A stretch of 64,000 nt of DNA, taken from NCBI GenBank assembly GCA_034423115.1, contig DAOUJD010000063.1, positions 112,284 through 176,283 of the forward strand. The letters are read 5' to 3'. The notes below the pieces were generated by a model, which made no database searches, had not been told where the DNA came from, and worked only from the letters and a program-made list of their open reading frames with translations. Source of the DNA: Bin87 sp034423115. GTDB taxonomy: Bacteria > Chloroflexota > Dehalococcoidia > Lucifugimonadales > UBA3495. Position 1 is the stretch's first letter, and each line of letters opens with the position of its first letter. Made by a program: the position numbers and the translations under genes. Shown one piece after another: positions 33,669 to 50,299 of this stretch.

Positions 33669-33847
33669 AGAGGCGGGCCGAGATTTGGATTGGCCAGATT
33701 ATAACCGAGGCTCTTGGCGTGACTCTAATGAGAGTTGATGTGTTCGATTCCCGATACTGGGCGTCCCAAATCATACGAAACGGACGGCTGTGGTGGGTAG
33801 GGGCTGGATACTAGAGCTTGGAAGAACCGATAAGGAGAGGAAGCAGG

Positions 33848-34684
33848 ATGCTAGCAACCGGCGTGATGGTAATCAGCGATGGCGTGTTCAAGGTGGATTG
33901 CGGGGCGGTTTTCGGCCGGATTCCCAAGATAATGTGGGAGAACCTGGTCACGACCGACCGGAAGAACCGGCTCACCATGGGGCTGAATTGCCTGCTGCTG
34001 GAATGCGGTGGTCACAAGATACTGGTGGACACGGGGGTTGGTCCCAAGGACAACCTGCGGGACAAAGAGATGTATGGCTTGGTGCCCAGCAGGCTCATGC
34101 GAAGCCTTAAGGCACTGGGTTTGGGACCACGGGACATCGACGCCGTAGTGCTGTCTCATCTGCACTTCGCGCACGCGGGTGGCGCAACGCGCATGGACCG
34201 GATGGGCGACATGGTGCCTTCGTTCCCCAAGGCGACATACTACGTCCAGCGGTCGGCATGGGAAGACGCCCAGAATCCGTCGGTTCGGCAGGCGGACGTG
34301 TTTCGGACCGATGACTTCACGCCAATTGCCGAGCGGGGACAATTGGAATTGCTGGACGGCGACACCGAGCTGTTCCCGGGTCTGAGCCTGATCGTAACGG
34401 ATGGCCATTCAAAGGGGCACCAGATCGCGGTTTTCAGCCACGGCGGAGAGCGGATCGTTTATCTGGGCGACCTGGTCCCGACGCCGCACCATCTCTGGCC
34501 GACGGTGCTATCGTCTTTCGATTACGAACCTGAACAGACGATGTTGCAGAAGCGCGACATCCTGGCCGAGGCGGAGAACAAGGGTTGGTTGATGGTATTC
34601 CCCCATGGCAACGAGACCAGGGCTGGATACTTGCAGCGGGGTAAGGACAACGATATGGCGTACCTTCGCCCGGTAGAGTTTTAG
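33848..34684 (+). CDS. metallo-beta-lactamase-fold hydrolase with altered metal motif
   Basis: The protein has 278 residues. The fold is shown by LLLECGGHKILVDTGVGP, VVLSHLHFAHAGGATR, TDGHSKGHQ, VYLGDLVPTPHH and MVFPHGNE. The canonical HxHxDH motif reads H104-L-H106-F-A108-H109: the aspartate that binds the second zinc and acts as proton shuttle is Ala. The other ligands (His187, Asp208 and a distal His) remain. It resembles AHL-lactonase or glyoxalase-II-like members, but chemistry may be changed. The ATG at 33848 follows GAGAGGAAGCAGG and is preferred to the frame start at 33818. Overlaps convergent mtaB by four bases. Confidence 0.8.
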   Translation: MLATGVMVISDGVFKVDCGAVFGRIPKIMWENLVTTDRKNRLTMGLNCLLLECGGHKILVDTGVGPKDNLRDKEMYGLVPSRLMRSLKALGLGPRDIDAVVLSHLHFAHAGGATRMDRMGDMVPSFPKATYYVQRSAWEDAQNPSVRQADVFRTDDFTPIAERGQLELLDGDTELFPGLSLIVTDGHSKGHQIAVFSHGGERIVYLGDLVPTPHHLWPTVLSSFDYEPEQTMLQKRDILAEAENKGWLMVFPHGNETRAGYLQRGKDNDMAYLRPVEF

Positions 34685-36054
34685 AGCGGGATTGTCGCCA
34701 GGACTGACTTGCCGTCGAGTTCAACCAGACGCGCATCGGTGATGCTGTTCGCCAGGTCGCGCTCAACGTCGGTATGCACCCTGACGTAGTGATCCGTTAG
34801 ACCGCTCCAACGAACGGCGGAACCATCGGGTTCAGGGCGGCCGGTTTCCCACAATACGGGCCGCACGTGTCCGATGACGCTGCTACGGTAGTTAGTGAAC
34901 GCGGCGGTGGCGGTGGAGTTCATCTCGGCAACCCGGACGCGTTTCTCGTCGGGATGTACCTGTCGGGGAAGGTGATCGGCGGTGGTGCCGGGCCGACGTG
35001 AATATGGGAAGACGTGTATGTCGGCGAATTCCATAGCCTCGGCGAATGCCAAGCTCTCCGCGTGAGCCGGGGTGTCTTCGCCGGGGAAGCCGACGATGAT
35101 ATCGGTGGTGATGCTGGAGTCCGGGACGCTCTCCCGGATCAGATCAAGCGCGGCGCGAAACTGGTTCGTGTTGTACCGGCGCCGCATCGTTCTAAGAATC
35201 GTGTCGCTGCCACTCTGGAGCGGGACGTGAAAATGGGGGCAGAGCCGCGCATCTTTCCACAAATCCAGCAACTCCGGGCTGATTTCGTGGGCCTGTAGGG
35301 AAGAAACCCGGAGGCGCGACACGTCGGTTTCTCTCAGTATCCGGGTAAGCAATCCGACAAGGTTCATTCCGACGAGGTCGAACCCATAGGTTCCCAGCTG
35401 GGTGCCGGTCAGGGCGATCTCCTTGTATCTGCCGGCGACGTGTTGCCGGATGGTGGACACCAGGGTTTCGGGCGGGATGCTGCGCTCGCGCCCCCGCACT
35501 TTGGGCACGATGCAATAGGCGCAAACCTGATCGCAGCCCTCCTGTATCTTGAGCATCGCCCGGCTGCGGCGGAGTATGCCCGCGGTGGTGTCGGGGACGA
35601 TGGGCGCGTGTGTTTGCTCTCCGATTCGCTTTGACAGTTCGGCGATTGCCAGGTCGGCCAGCGTAGGTTTGTCGGAATTGCCCACGACCAACGACACCTC
35701 GGGCATTTGGCGGAGTTCATCGGCGGCGCGTTGAGGGTAGCAACCGGCGGCGACCACGATGGCGTCGGGGTTGGAACGCCGCGCCGCGCGCAAGGCCTGT
35801 CGCGCTTTGGAGTCGGCGGTGGCGGTTACCGTGCAGGTGTTGACGACGATGATGTCGGCGTGCGAGTTCTGGTCCACGATACGGCAGCCGGCTTGAACAA
35901 ACTGACGAGCCAATACAGCACTGTCGGCCTGGTTGAGCTTGCAGCCGTGGGTCTCGATGGCGACCGCTCCGGTGATTGTTGCGTCCGCTGCGGGTGCCGC
36001 AGGAGCGCTACCACCATCGATCAATGGGATTGCGACGGGTTGGTCTGAGCCCAT
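34681..36054 (-). CDS. mtaB: tRNA t6A37 methylthiotransferase MtaB
   Basis: The protein has 457 residues. The N-terminal UPF0004 domain has ETHGCKLNQADS, NTCTVTATADSKARQALR and AAGCYPQRA, whose three Cys bind the auxiliary cluster. The radical SAM motif is CDQVCAYC in KIQEGCDQVCAYCIVPKVRG, then PLQSGSDTILRTMRRRY. A TRAM-like C-terminus follows. The THGCKLNQ and TVTxxAD text fits MtaB rather than MiaB. It adds a methylthio group to t6A37 of tRNA. The tsaB/tsaE genes for t6A itself are at 61-62 kb. ATG start, three bases after the stop of the HEPN-like gene. Confidence 0.88.
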   Translation of the reverse strand: MGSDQPVAIPLIDGGSAPAAPAADATITGAVAIETHGCKLNQADSAVLARQFVQAGCRIVDQNSHADIIVVNTCTVTATADSKARQALRAARRSNPDAIVVAAGCYPQRAADELRQMPEVSLVVGNSDKPTLADLAIAELSKRIGEQTHAPIVPDTTAGILRRSRAMLKIQEGCDQVCAYCIVPKVRGRERSIPPETLVSTIRQHVAGRYKEIALTGTQLGTYGFDLVGMNLVGLLTRILRETDVSRLRVSSLQAHEISPELLDLWKDARLCPHFHVPLQSGSDTILRTMRRRYNTNQFRAALDLIRESVPDSSITTDIIVGFPGEDTPAHAESLAFAEAMEFADIHVFPYSRRPGTTADHLPRQVHPDEKRVRVAEMNSTATAAFTNYRSSVIGHVRPVLWETGRPEPDGSAVRWSGLTDHYVRVHTDVERDLANSITDARLVELDGKSVLATIPL

Positions 36055-36057
36055 GCT

Positions 36058-36519
36058 TCACGCCTCGGGATTGGCCGCTTGGTCATTTGGGTTCAGTTCC
36101 GCCGGAGCGGAATCAGCGCTGGGAATATGGGCTACCAAACGCTCGACGGCCTCGCTCAAGTCATCCATGGCGAGAAAGAGATAGTCCACCCGGCTGCGGC
36201 GGTCGCGCACGCGTTCGGCGGTGTCGGCCCAAGCTGACAGGTGATCAAAAGCATCGCGGATGTATCGGTCGCGCTCCTGGTCTCCGAGGCGACGCACGAA
36301 GTCTTTCAGCTCCGCGTCGGATTCTGCGGGCTCCCCGTGCCACAAAGCGACCCCTCGGGCGGCGGCTACCAAGCTGCCCCAGAGCAAATCTTCGGCCTGA
36401 TTCCATTGTCCCCGAGACATGGTGTCCTGGGCCGAACCCAAGAGCCGCAACGCCTGGCTACGGTAGCGAGTGAGGCGAGTTTCCAAAGATTGGCTGGGTT
36501 GGGTGTTGTTTTGGAGCAT
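36058..36519 (-). CDS. HEPN/PaREP1-like helical protein
   Basis: The protein has 153 residues, nearly all helix. The segment RYRSQALRLLGSAQDTM followed by GQWNQAEDLLWGSLVAAARG resembles the PaREP1/HEPN core, in which a helix pair with an A-E-x-LW motif precedes a small-residue helix. The C-terminal 20 residues are low-complexity Pro/Asn/Ala. No catalytic RxxxxH of HEPN ribonucleases is evident, so it may be structural or nucleotide-binding. AAGG precedes the ATG. It ends three bases before mtaB starts and must be co-transcribed. Confidence 0.5.
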   Translation of the reverse strand: MLQNNTQPSQSLETRLTRYRSQALRLLGSAQDTMSRGQWNQAEDLLWGSLVAAARGVALWHGEPAESDAELKDFVRRLGDQERDRYIRDAFDHLSAWADTAERVRDRRSRVDYLFLAMDDLSEAVERLVAHIPSADSAPAELNPNDQAANPEA

Positions 36520-36597
36520 GGCGACCTTTCGATTCTAGCATAGGGTGATTCGTGCAGGGCATTTGGATTATCGGTGCAAAACGGGTTGCGGGCACGG

Positions 36598-36930
36598 CTA
36601 GCGCGCAGGCGCGGGCAGGTCCCAGCGGAGGAATTTGTGATAGCGGTCGCCGTCAATCCAGGGAAGCAGGTTGATGACGATGTCTTCAGGGTGAGGGACT
36701 TCCCTCTGGCGTTGGGCATTGTCCAGGCAGTGGCGGAGGTTACCGAAGGTGGGGAGACGGCAGCCGGCCTTGACGAAGCGCTCGATGACTTCGGCGGGTT
36801 CGGGAGGTTGGTCGGGATCCCAGTGGTCAGCGACGGCTTCGGCGATGCGTCGGAGCTTGATGATGGTGAGTTCGAGGACGAACCTGCGCTTGAGGACGTT
36901 GATACGGCGGCGGATTTGGGAAAGGGTCAT
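36598..36930 (-). CDS. 110-residue protein of the CAGGGC element, copy B
   Basis: Same length and layout as the copy at 26084: MTLSQIRRRINVLKRRF, LTIIKLRRIAEAV, WDPDQPPEPAEVIERF, LPTF and the ending FLRWDLPAPAR. Differences from copy A are concentrated in the middle (NAQRQREVPHPEDIV against DTIRQGDVPEPESIV), with no frameshift or stop. Two separate intact copies suggest the protein is of use to the element or host. No domain recognised. The gene begins about 90 bases from the iterons, on the opposite strand to the G-rich tract. Confidence 0.6.
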   Translation of the reverse strand: MTLSQIRRRINVLKRRFVLELTIIKLRRIAEAVADHWDPDQPPEPAEVIERFVKAGCRLPTFGNLRHCLDNAQRQREVPHPEDIVINLLPWIDGDRYHKFLRWDLPAPAR

Positions 36931-37019
36931 GGATTACCTCGGCGGGGGGAATTTTCATGGATGAAGGGGATGGGCAAGATGGGGGAGTGGGATGGGATGG
37001 TGAGGATTTTGGCGAAAAC

Positions 37020-37088
37020 CCGCTCATTTCCGCTCATTTCTGTTCATTTGAGTAGGGCGTTGGGGTGGGACTTGGGGGTGAATGGGGG
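37020..37088 (+). repeat. three 10-base iterons plus G-quadruplex-type tract, copy B
   Basis: CCGCTCATTT (37020-37029), CCGCTCATTT (37030-37039) and CTGTTCATTT (37040-37049), then five G-runs (37055-37088) separated by CGTT, T, ACTT and TGAAT. Spacing and order match copy A. Confidence 0.6.
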
Positions 37089-37371
37089 CGGCGAGGGCGG
37101 TTTTGGGGGTGATATTCACGGTTTTGGCGGGCCGGTGAGAGGATTTGGGGGAGCGGCGATGGGGAGTTCGGTGTTTGGATGTGGGCATTGGATGGCTCGG
37201 AGCCTGGGTGGCGGTTGGATTTGGGGTATCAGTTAATTATGGTAAAGACGGGTGAAGGGTTGAGGAAAGGGGGAAGTGTCATTGGCAGTGGGAAAGGGCA
37301 GAGACGCGATTGCCTGGAGCATCGAACGGCCCTGTGATTCGCGGGCCGGGCTTGCTTGTCGGCTACAGGAC

Positions 37372-37581
37372 CAGGGCAATCGCATTTAGAATTTACAGAC
37401 TCGTCACTCCGGCGAAAGCCGGAGTCCAGAGGCCGCAGGATGAAGACAAAGGTTGCGAAACAGCCGATTTCAGGCACTGGATACCGGCATCCGCCTATGG
37501 CGGACATCTGCGACTTTCGCCGGTATGACGGTAGCCGGGAGGGCCGGACCAAAGTGCCAAAGTCGAAATGCGATTGCCCTG
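37372..37581. mobile_element. 210-bp CAGGGC mini-element with GNRA hairpin
   Basis: Perfect 16-base terminal inverted repeats CAGGGCAATCGCATTT lie at 37372-37387 and, inverted, at 37566-37581. Perfect 10-base direct repeats GCTACAGGAC lie at 37362-37371 and 37582-37591. Inside is an 8-base-pair hairpin ACTCCGGC/GCCGGAGT closed by GAAA, then a larger nested stem (TACCGGC/GCCGGTA around 37482-37530). No coding capacity. A second copy is at 50055. Confidence 0.85.
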
Positions 37582-37669
37582 GCTACAGGACCATCTAAGT
37601 GGCGGTTCGCTGATTGGTTGGGTAAACTGCGTGCGGGCTTGAGTCCAAAATGTGATATCTGGTGGTGGT

Positions 37670-38878
37670 ATGTCTGGAAATTCGGTTATTCCTTTTCGGC
37701 ACGTGGCTTACCCGGTGCGGGTATATGCCGGCGATGATGCGATATCCAACCTGAAGCGGGAGGTGGACCGCCTGGGTGTAAAGCGGCCATTCGTCGTTTG
37801 CGGGCAGTCGGTGGCGCGGCGCACCAATCTATTGGGCAGAGTCGCCGATGCTTTAGGCGGCGAACCCGCCGGCGTATTTGACGGGGTGCAGACCGGTTCG
37901 CCGGAAGTTGCCGTGCAGGAAGGGGTACGGATGGCGCGAGAAGCGGACGCAGACGCGGTGATCGCGGTTGGCGGAGGTAGCGCAGTGGTTACCGCGAGGG
38001 CGATCATCATCATGCTGGCCGAGGGGGGCACGCCGCAGGACCATGCGACCAAGTATCCGCCCGGCCAGCCGCCGGTCAGTCCCCGGTTGATGCAACCCAA
38101 ATTGCCCAACATATTGGTACTCACCACGCCGACCACCGCGGCCACGCGGGCCGGAACGGCGATCATCGATGGGGAAACGGGGCACCGCCTGGAGATGTTT
38201 GACCCCAAGACGAGGCCGGCCAGTGTCATCTGGGATACGGAAGCATTGATGACGGCGCCATCGGAGCTTTGCATCAGCGCGTCCGGTTCGTTGTTCAGCG
38301 GAGTGGTCAGCGCGTTGCAGGCCCCGGTTGTGAACACGATGGCGACCGCCGATCTACTGGCGGCGTTGGGTCTACTGGTGGAAAACCTGCCGGCGGTTCG
38401 GAAAAATCAGGAGAATGGAGAGGCGCGATTGAACCTGTGCCTGGCGTCGTTCATGTACAACCGGGCGTGGGACACCGGTGCAAGTGGTTCCGCGTTGGGC
38501 GTGGTGAGCGCGCTGGCGCACAGCCTGGATACTCGGTACCCGGAATGCAGCCACGGAGCGGCGTATTCCATCACCACTGCGCCGGGGATGCGATACAACC
38601 GGAGCCACAACGTGAGTGGTCAGGCGCGGGTTGCGGACGCTTTGGGGGTGCGAGAACCCGGTGCCGATGATGAGACCGCTGCCGAGTCAGCGGCTGACGC
38701 CGTGGCTGGGTTCTTCGAAGCGATCGGGATGCCGGGCGCACTGAGGGATGTGGGCGTTCCGGCTGACGGGATCACTGAAATCGCCGAGGACGCGATGACG
38801 GATTTTGGGCTGCACCGGAATATCAGGCCGGTGGCGGGAGTGGAGGAACTGGAAGCGGTGCTCAGGGAAGCGTGGTAA
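37670..38878 (+). CDS. iron-containing alcohol dehydrogenase family protein, atypical metal site
   Basis: The protein has 402 residues. The dehydroquinate-synthase-like fold is shown by VVCGQSVARRTNLL, ADAVIAVGGGSAVVTARAII (NAD-binding GGGS) and PTTAATRAGTA. The C-terminal metal-site histidines are present in ALAHSLDTRYPECSHGAAYS. The upstream ligand region, usually GxDALxHxxE, reads SASGSLFSGVVSAL, so the Asp and first His are absent. This could be a maleylacetate-reductase-like enzyme or one with altered metal use. The substrate is unknown. ATG 37670 is taken; GTG 37652 is in frame. The gap from 37591 to 37670 contains nothing notable. Confidence 0.75.
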   Translation: MSGNSVIPFRHVAYPVRVYAGDDAISNLKREVDRLGVKRPFVVCGQSVARRTNLLGRVADALGGEPAGVFDGVQTGSPEVAVQEGVRMAREADADAVIAVGGGSAVVTARAIIIMLAEGGTPQDHATKYPPGQPPVSPRLMQPKLPNILVLTTPTTAATRAGTAIIDGETGHRLEMFDPKTRPASVIWDTEALMTAPSELCISASGSLFSGVVSALQAPVVNTMATADLLAALGLLVENLPAVRKNQENGEARLNLCLASFMYNRAWDTGASGSALGVVSALAHSLDTRYPECSHGAAYSITTAPGMRYNRSHNVSGQARVADALGVREPGADDETAAESAADAVAGFFEAIGMPGALRDVGVPADGITEIAEDAMTDFGLHRNIRPVAGVEELEAVLREAW

Positions 38879-38978
38879 GGGTCTTTGCGTTTGCGAGCGA
38901 TCGTCGTTAGCGACAATGCTGTACGCTTGCAGTGGGGTTCGACTGCACTGCTCAAGCGAAGAAGAGATTCGATCAGGG

Positions 38979-39938
38979 TTAGGGAATCTCCGCTTTTCCG
39001 ATGATCTCAGACAGGTTTGAGATCTCCCATTGGGCGAGTAAAGCCTCAAGCGCCGCGAGTATGCGGAAAGGGGCATTTAGGTCGGTCAGGTTCGCGCTTC
39101 CCACCTGAATGGCCGACGCGCCGGCCAAGAGGTATTCAACAGCGTGGCGCCCGGTCATGATGCCGCCCACGCCGATAATTGGGACGTTCACGGCCTGGGC
39201 CGCTTTGTGCACCAAGGCCATCGCGACGGGACGGAGCGCGGGCCCAGAGAGTCCACCATACCCGGTTCCCAACACCGCTTGGCCCGTGTCGATGTCGATG
39301 TGCATGGCGGGCACGGTGTTAGAGATGGTTAGCGCATCCGCGCCGGCTCCAACGGCTGCGTGAGCGATTTCGGTGATGTCCGGCACGTTGGGGGACAACT
39401 TGGCCCACACCGGCAGCTTGGTCTGACGCCGCACGGCGGCGACCGCGGCTTCGGTGAGGCGCGGTTGGTGGCTGAACATGGCTCCGTCGTTCACGTTGGG
39501 GCAACTGAGGTTGAGTTCGATGGCCGCGAAACCTTCGACGCCGTGGGTGAAACAGGCCATCTCCTCCCATTGTTCCGGGCTTTCGCCGGACATGCTCATG
39601 ACCATGGTGGCGTCCATGTCGGCCCATCTGGGAGCCAGTTCGGACATGGCGGATTCGATGCCCGGGTTGGTGAGACCTATGGAGTTCAGGAGCGTGGTTT
39701 CTCCAGCCGCCATGCCCTCGCGGAACGATGACGGAAACCAACGAGGTTCCGGGTTACCTTCCCTGGGGTAACGGGTGAAAGTTTTGGGCAGCACCGCTCC
39801 CAAGGAGGCGAGGGGGGCGTCATCACCAAACCCTCGACCGTAACCGTCATACCCGTAGGTTCCCGATGCGATCATCACGGGATTCGCGAGCGTGAGCCCA
39901 CCAGTGGTTCGGGATCCGAGATTGACGGTCAGGTCCAT
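38979..39938 (-). CDS. pyrD: dihydroorotate dehydrogenase, class 1B catalytic subunit
   Basis: The protein has 319 residues and an FMN TIM barrel. NPVMIASGTYGYDGY, the catalytic cysteine region ELNLSCPNVNDG, VWAKLSPNVPDITEIA, ISNTVPAMHID, GGLSGPALRPVA and IIGVGGIMTGRHAVEYLLAGA are class 1B hallmarks. It oxidises dihydroorotate to orotate in pyrimidine synthesis, normally with the iron-sulfur subunit PyrK, which is not in the window. ATG with GGAG eight bases upstream. It lies 95 bases after rpoC on the same strand, with a terminator hairpin between them. Confidence 0.92.
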   Translation of the reverse strand: MDLTVNLGSRTTGGLTLANPVMIASGTYGYDGYGRGFGDDAPLASLGAVLPKTFTRYPREGNPEPRWFPSSFREGMAAGETTLLNSIGLTNPGIESAMSELAPRWADMDATMVMSMSGESPEQWEEMACFTHGVEGFAAIELNLSCPNVNDGAMFSHQPRLTEAAVAAVRRQTKLPVWAKLSPNVPDITEIAHAAVGAGADALTISNTVPAMHIDIDTGQAVLGTGYGGLSGPALRPVAMALVHKAAQAVNVPIIGVGGIMTGRHAVEYLLAGASAIQVGSANLTDLNAPFRILAALEALLAQWEISNLSEIIGKAEIP

Positions 39939-39970
39939 GGACGGTTCTCCGACGGGCCGTATTTTGATAA

Positions 39971-39994
39971 AGGGGCGAAACAGCGTTCGCCCCT
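39971..39994 (-). terminator. intrinsic terminator after rpoC
   Basis: A perfect 9-base-pair stem AGGGGCGAA/TTCGCCCCT has a 6-base loop. On the minus strand it is followed by TTATC. It lies 39 bases after the rpoC stop and 32 bases before pyrD. Because pyrD has no obvious promoter of its own, partial read-through is possible. Confidence 0.6.
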
Positions 39995-40033
39995 CGTGAA
40001 AATTGCTTCGCGTTCGCGAATGTGCGGTGAGGC

Positions 40034-45256
<5,223 letters not shown>

Positions 45257-45259
45257 GTT

Positions 45260-49819
<4,560 letters not shown>

Positions 49820-50007
49820 AGTATCGACACTCCTGGCGGGTACGGGGAATTAAGCGAACACGACCTGCCCCGCATGACATTTGGACAGACACGACGAAAC
49901 GGCCCGCCGCGAACGGCAAGCCGAGACAAGGGTGGTTCAGGTCAAGGGGTGCAGGTTAGAAAACGAGGCGATGGCGACGACTATCATGTTCAGTTAACGA
50001 TAGGCTT

Positions 50008-50036
50008 ACTCTACACGTGAACGGCTATTTTGTCAA
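50008..50036 (-). promoter_or_regulatory. rpoBC promoter
   Basis: On the minus strand TTGACA (50036-50031) is a perfect -35, followed after 17 bases by TAGAGT (50013-50008). The start would be near 50001, giving a leader of about 180 bases to the rpoB ATG. The target duplication of the 207-bp mini-element begins eight bases upstream of the -35. Confidence 0.65.
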
Positions 50037-50054
50037 TTGACGCCGTTCACCAAA

Positions 50055-50261
50055 CAGGGCAATCGCATTTGAAATTTAGACACCGGTCACTCCGGCGCAA
50101 GCCGGAGTCCAGAGGCCGCCGAATGAAGCGAGCGACCGCGAAACTTCCGATTTCAGGCACTGGATACCGGCACGCCAGAGGCGCATCTGCGACTTTCGCC
50201 GGTATGACGGTGGCCGGGAGAGCCTTATCCAAGGGCTGACAATTGGAATGCGATTGCCCTG
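50055..50261. mobile_element. 207-bp CAGGGC mini-element with GNRA hairpin, upstream of rpoBC
   Basis: Inverted ends CAGGGCAATCGCATTT (50055-50070) and its complement (50247-50261, 15 of 16) are flanked by perfect 10-base direct repeats GTTCACCAAA (50045-50054 and 50262-50271). The internal hairpin ACTCCGGC/GCCGGAGT is closed by GCAA, where the copy at 37372 has GAAA. The outer stem TACCGGC/GCCGGTA is also kept although the bases inside it differ. No coding capacity. Confidence 0.85.
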
Positions 50262-50299
50262 GTTCACCAAAGCGGCCGATTTCGACGTTTTCGCCCGAT

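Larger units (their letters stand above)
36555..37334. mobile_element. 780-bp CAGGGC element, copy B
   Basis: The left end is CAGGGCATTTGGATTATC. The right end, read inward, is CAGGGCCGTTCGATGCTC. Flanks TGATTCGTG (36546-36554) and TGATTCGCG (37335-37343) agree at 8 of 9 bases. The interior is colinear with copy A: the 110-codon gene, three iterons, G-tract, G-rich non-coding stretch, and GTATCAGTTAATTATGGTAA near 37225, which is identical in A. Both ends and the duplication are better preserved than in copy A. No transposase. A separate mini-element begins 28 bases after its right duplication. Confidence 0.78.

Noticed and set aside
33690..33770. tRNA-like text GTTCGATTCCCG with a nearby hairpin
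   Set aside because: The flanking bases do not form a T stem, no matching 5' acceptor strand exists upstream, and no 7-base anticodon loop can be placed. Not called as tRNA or tmRNA.
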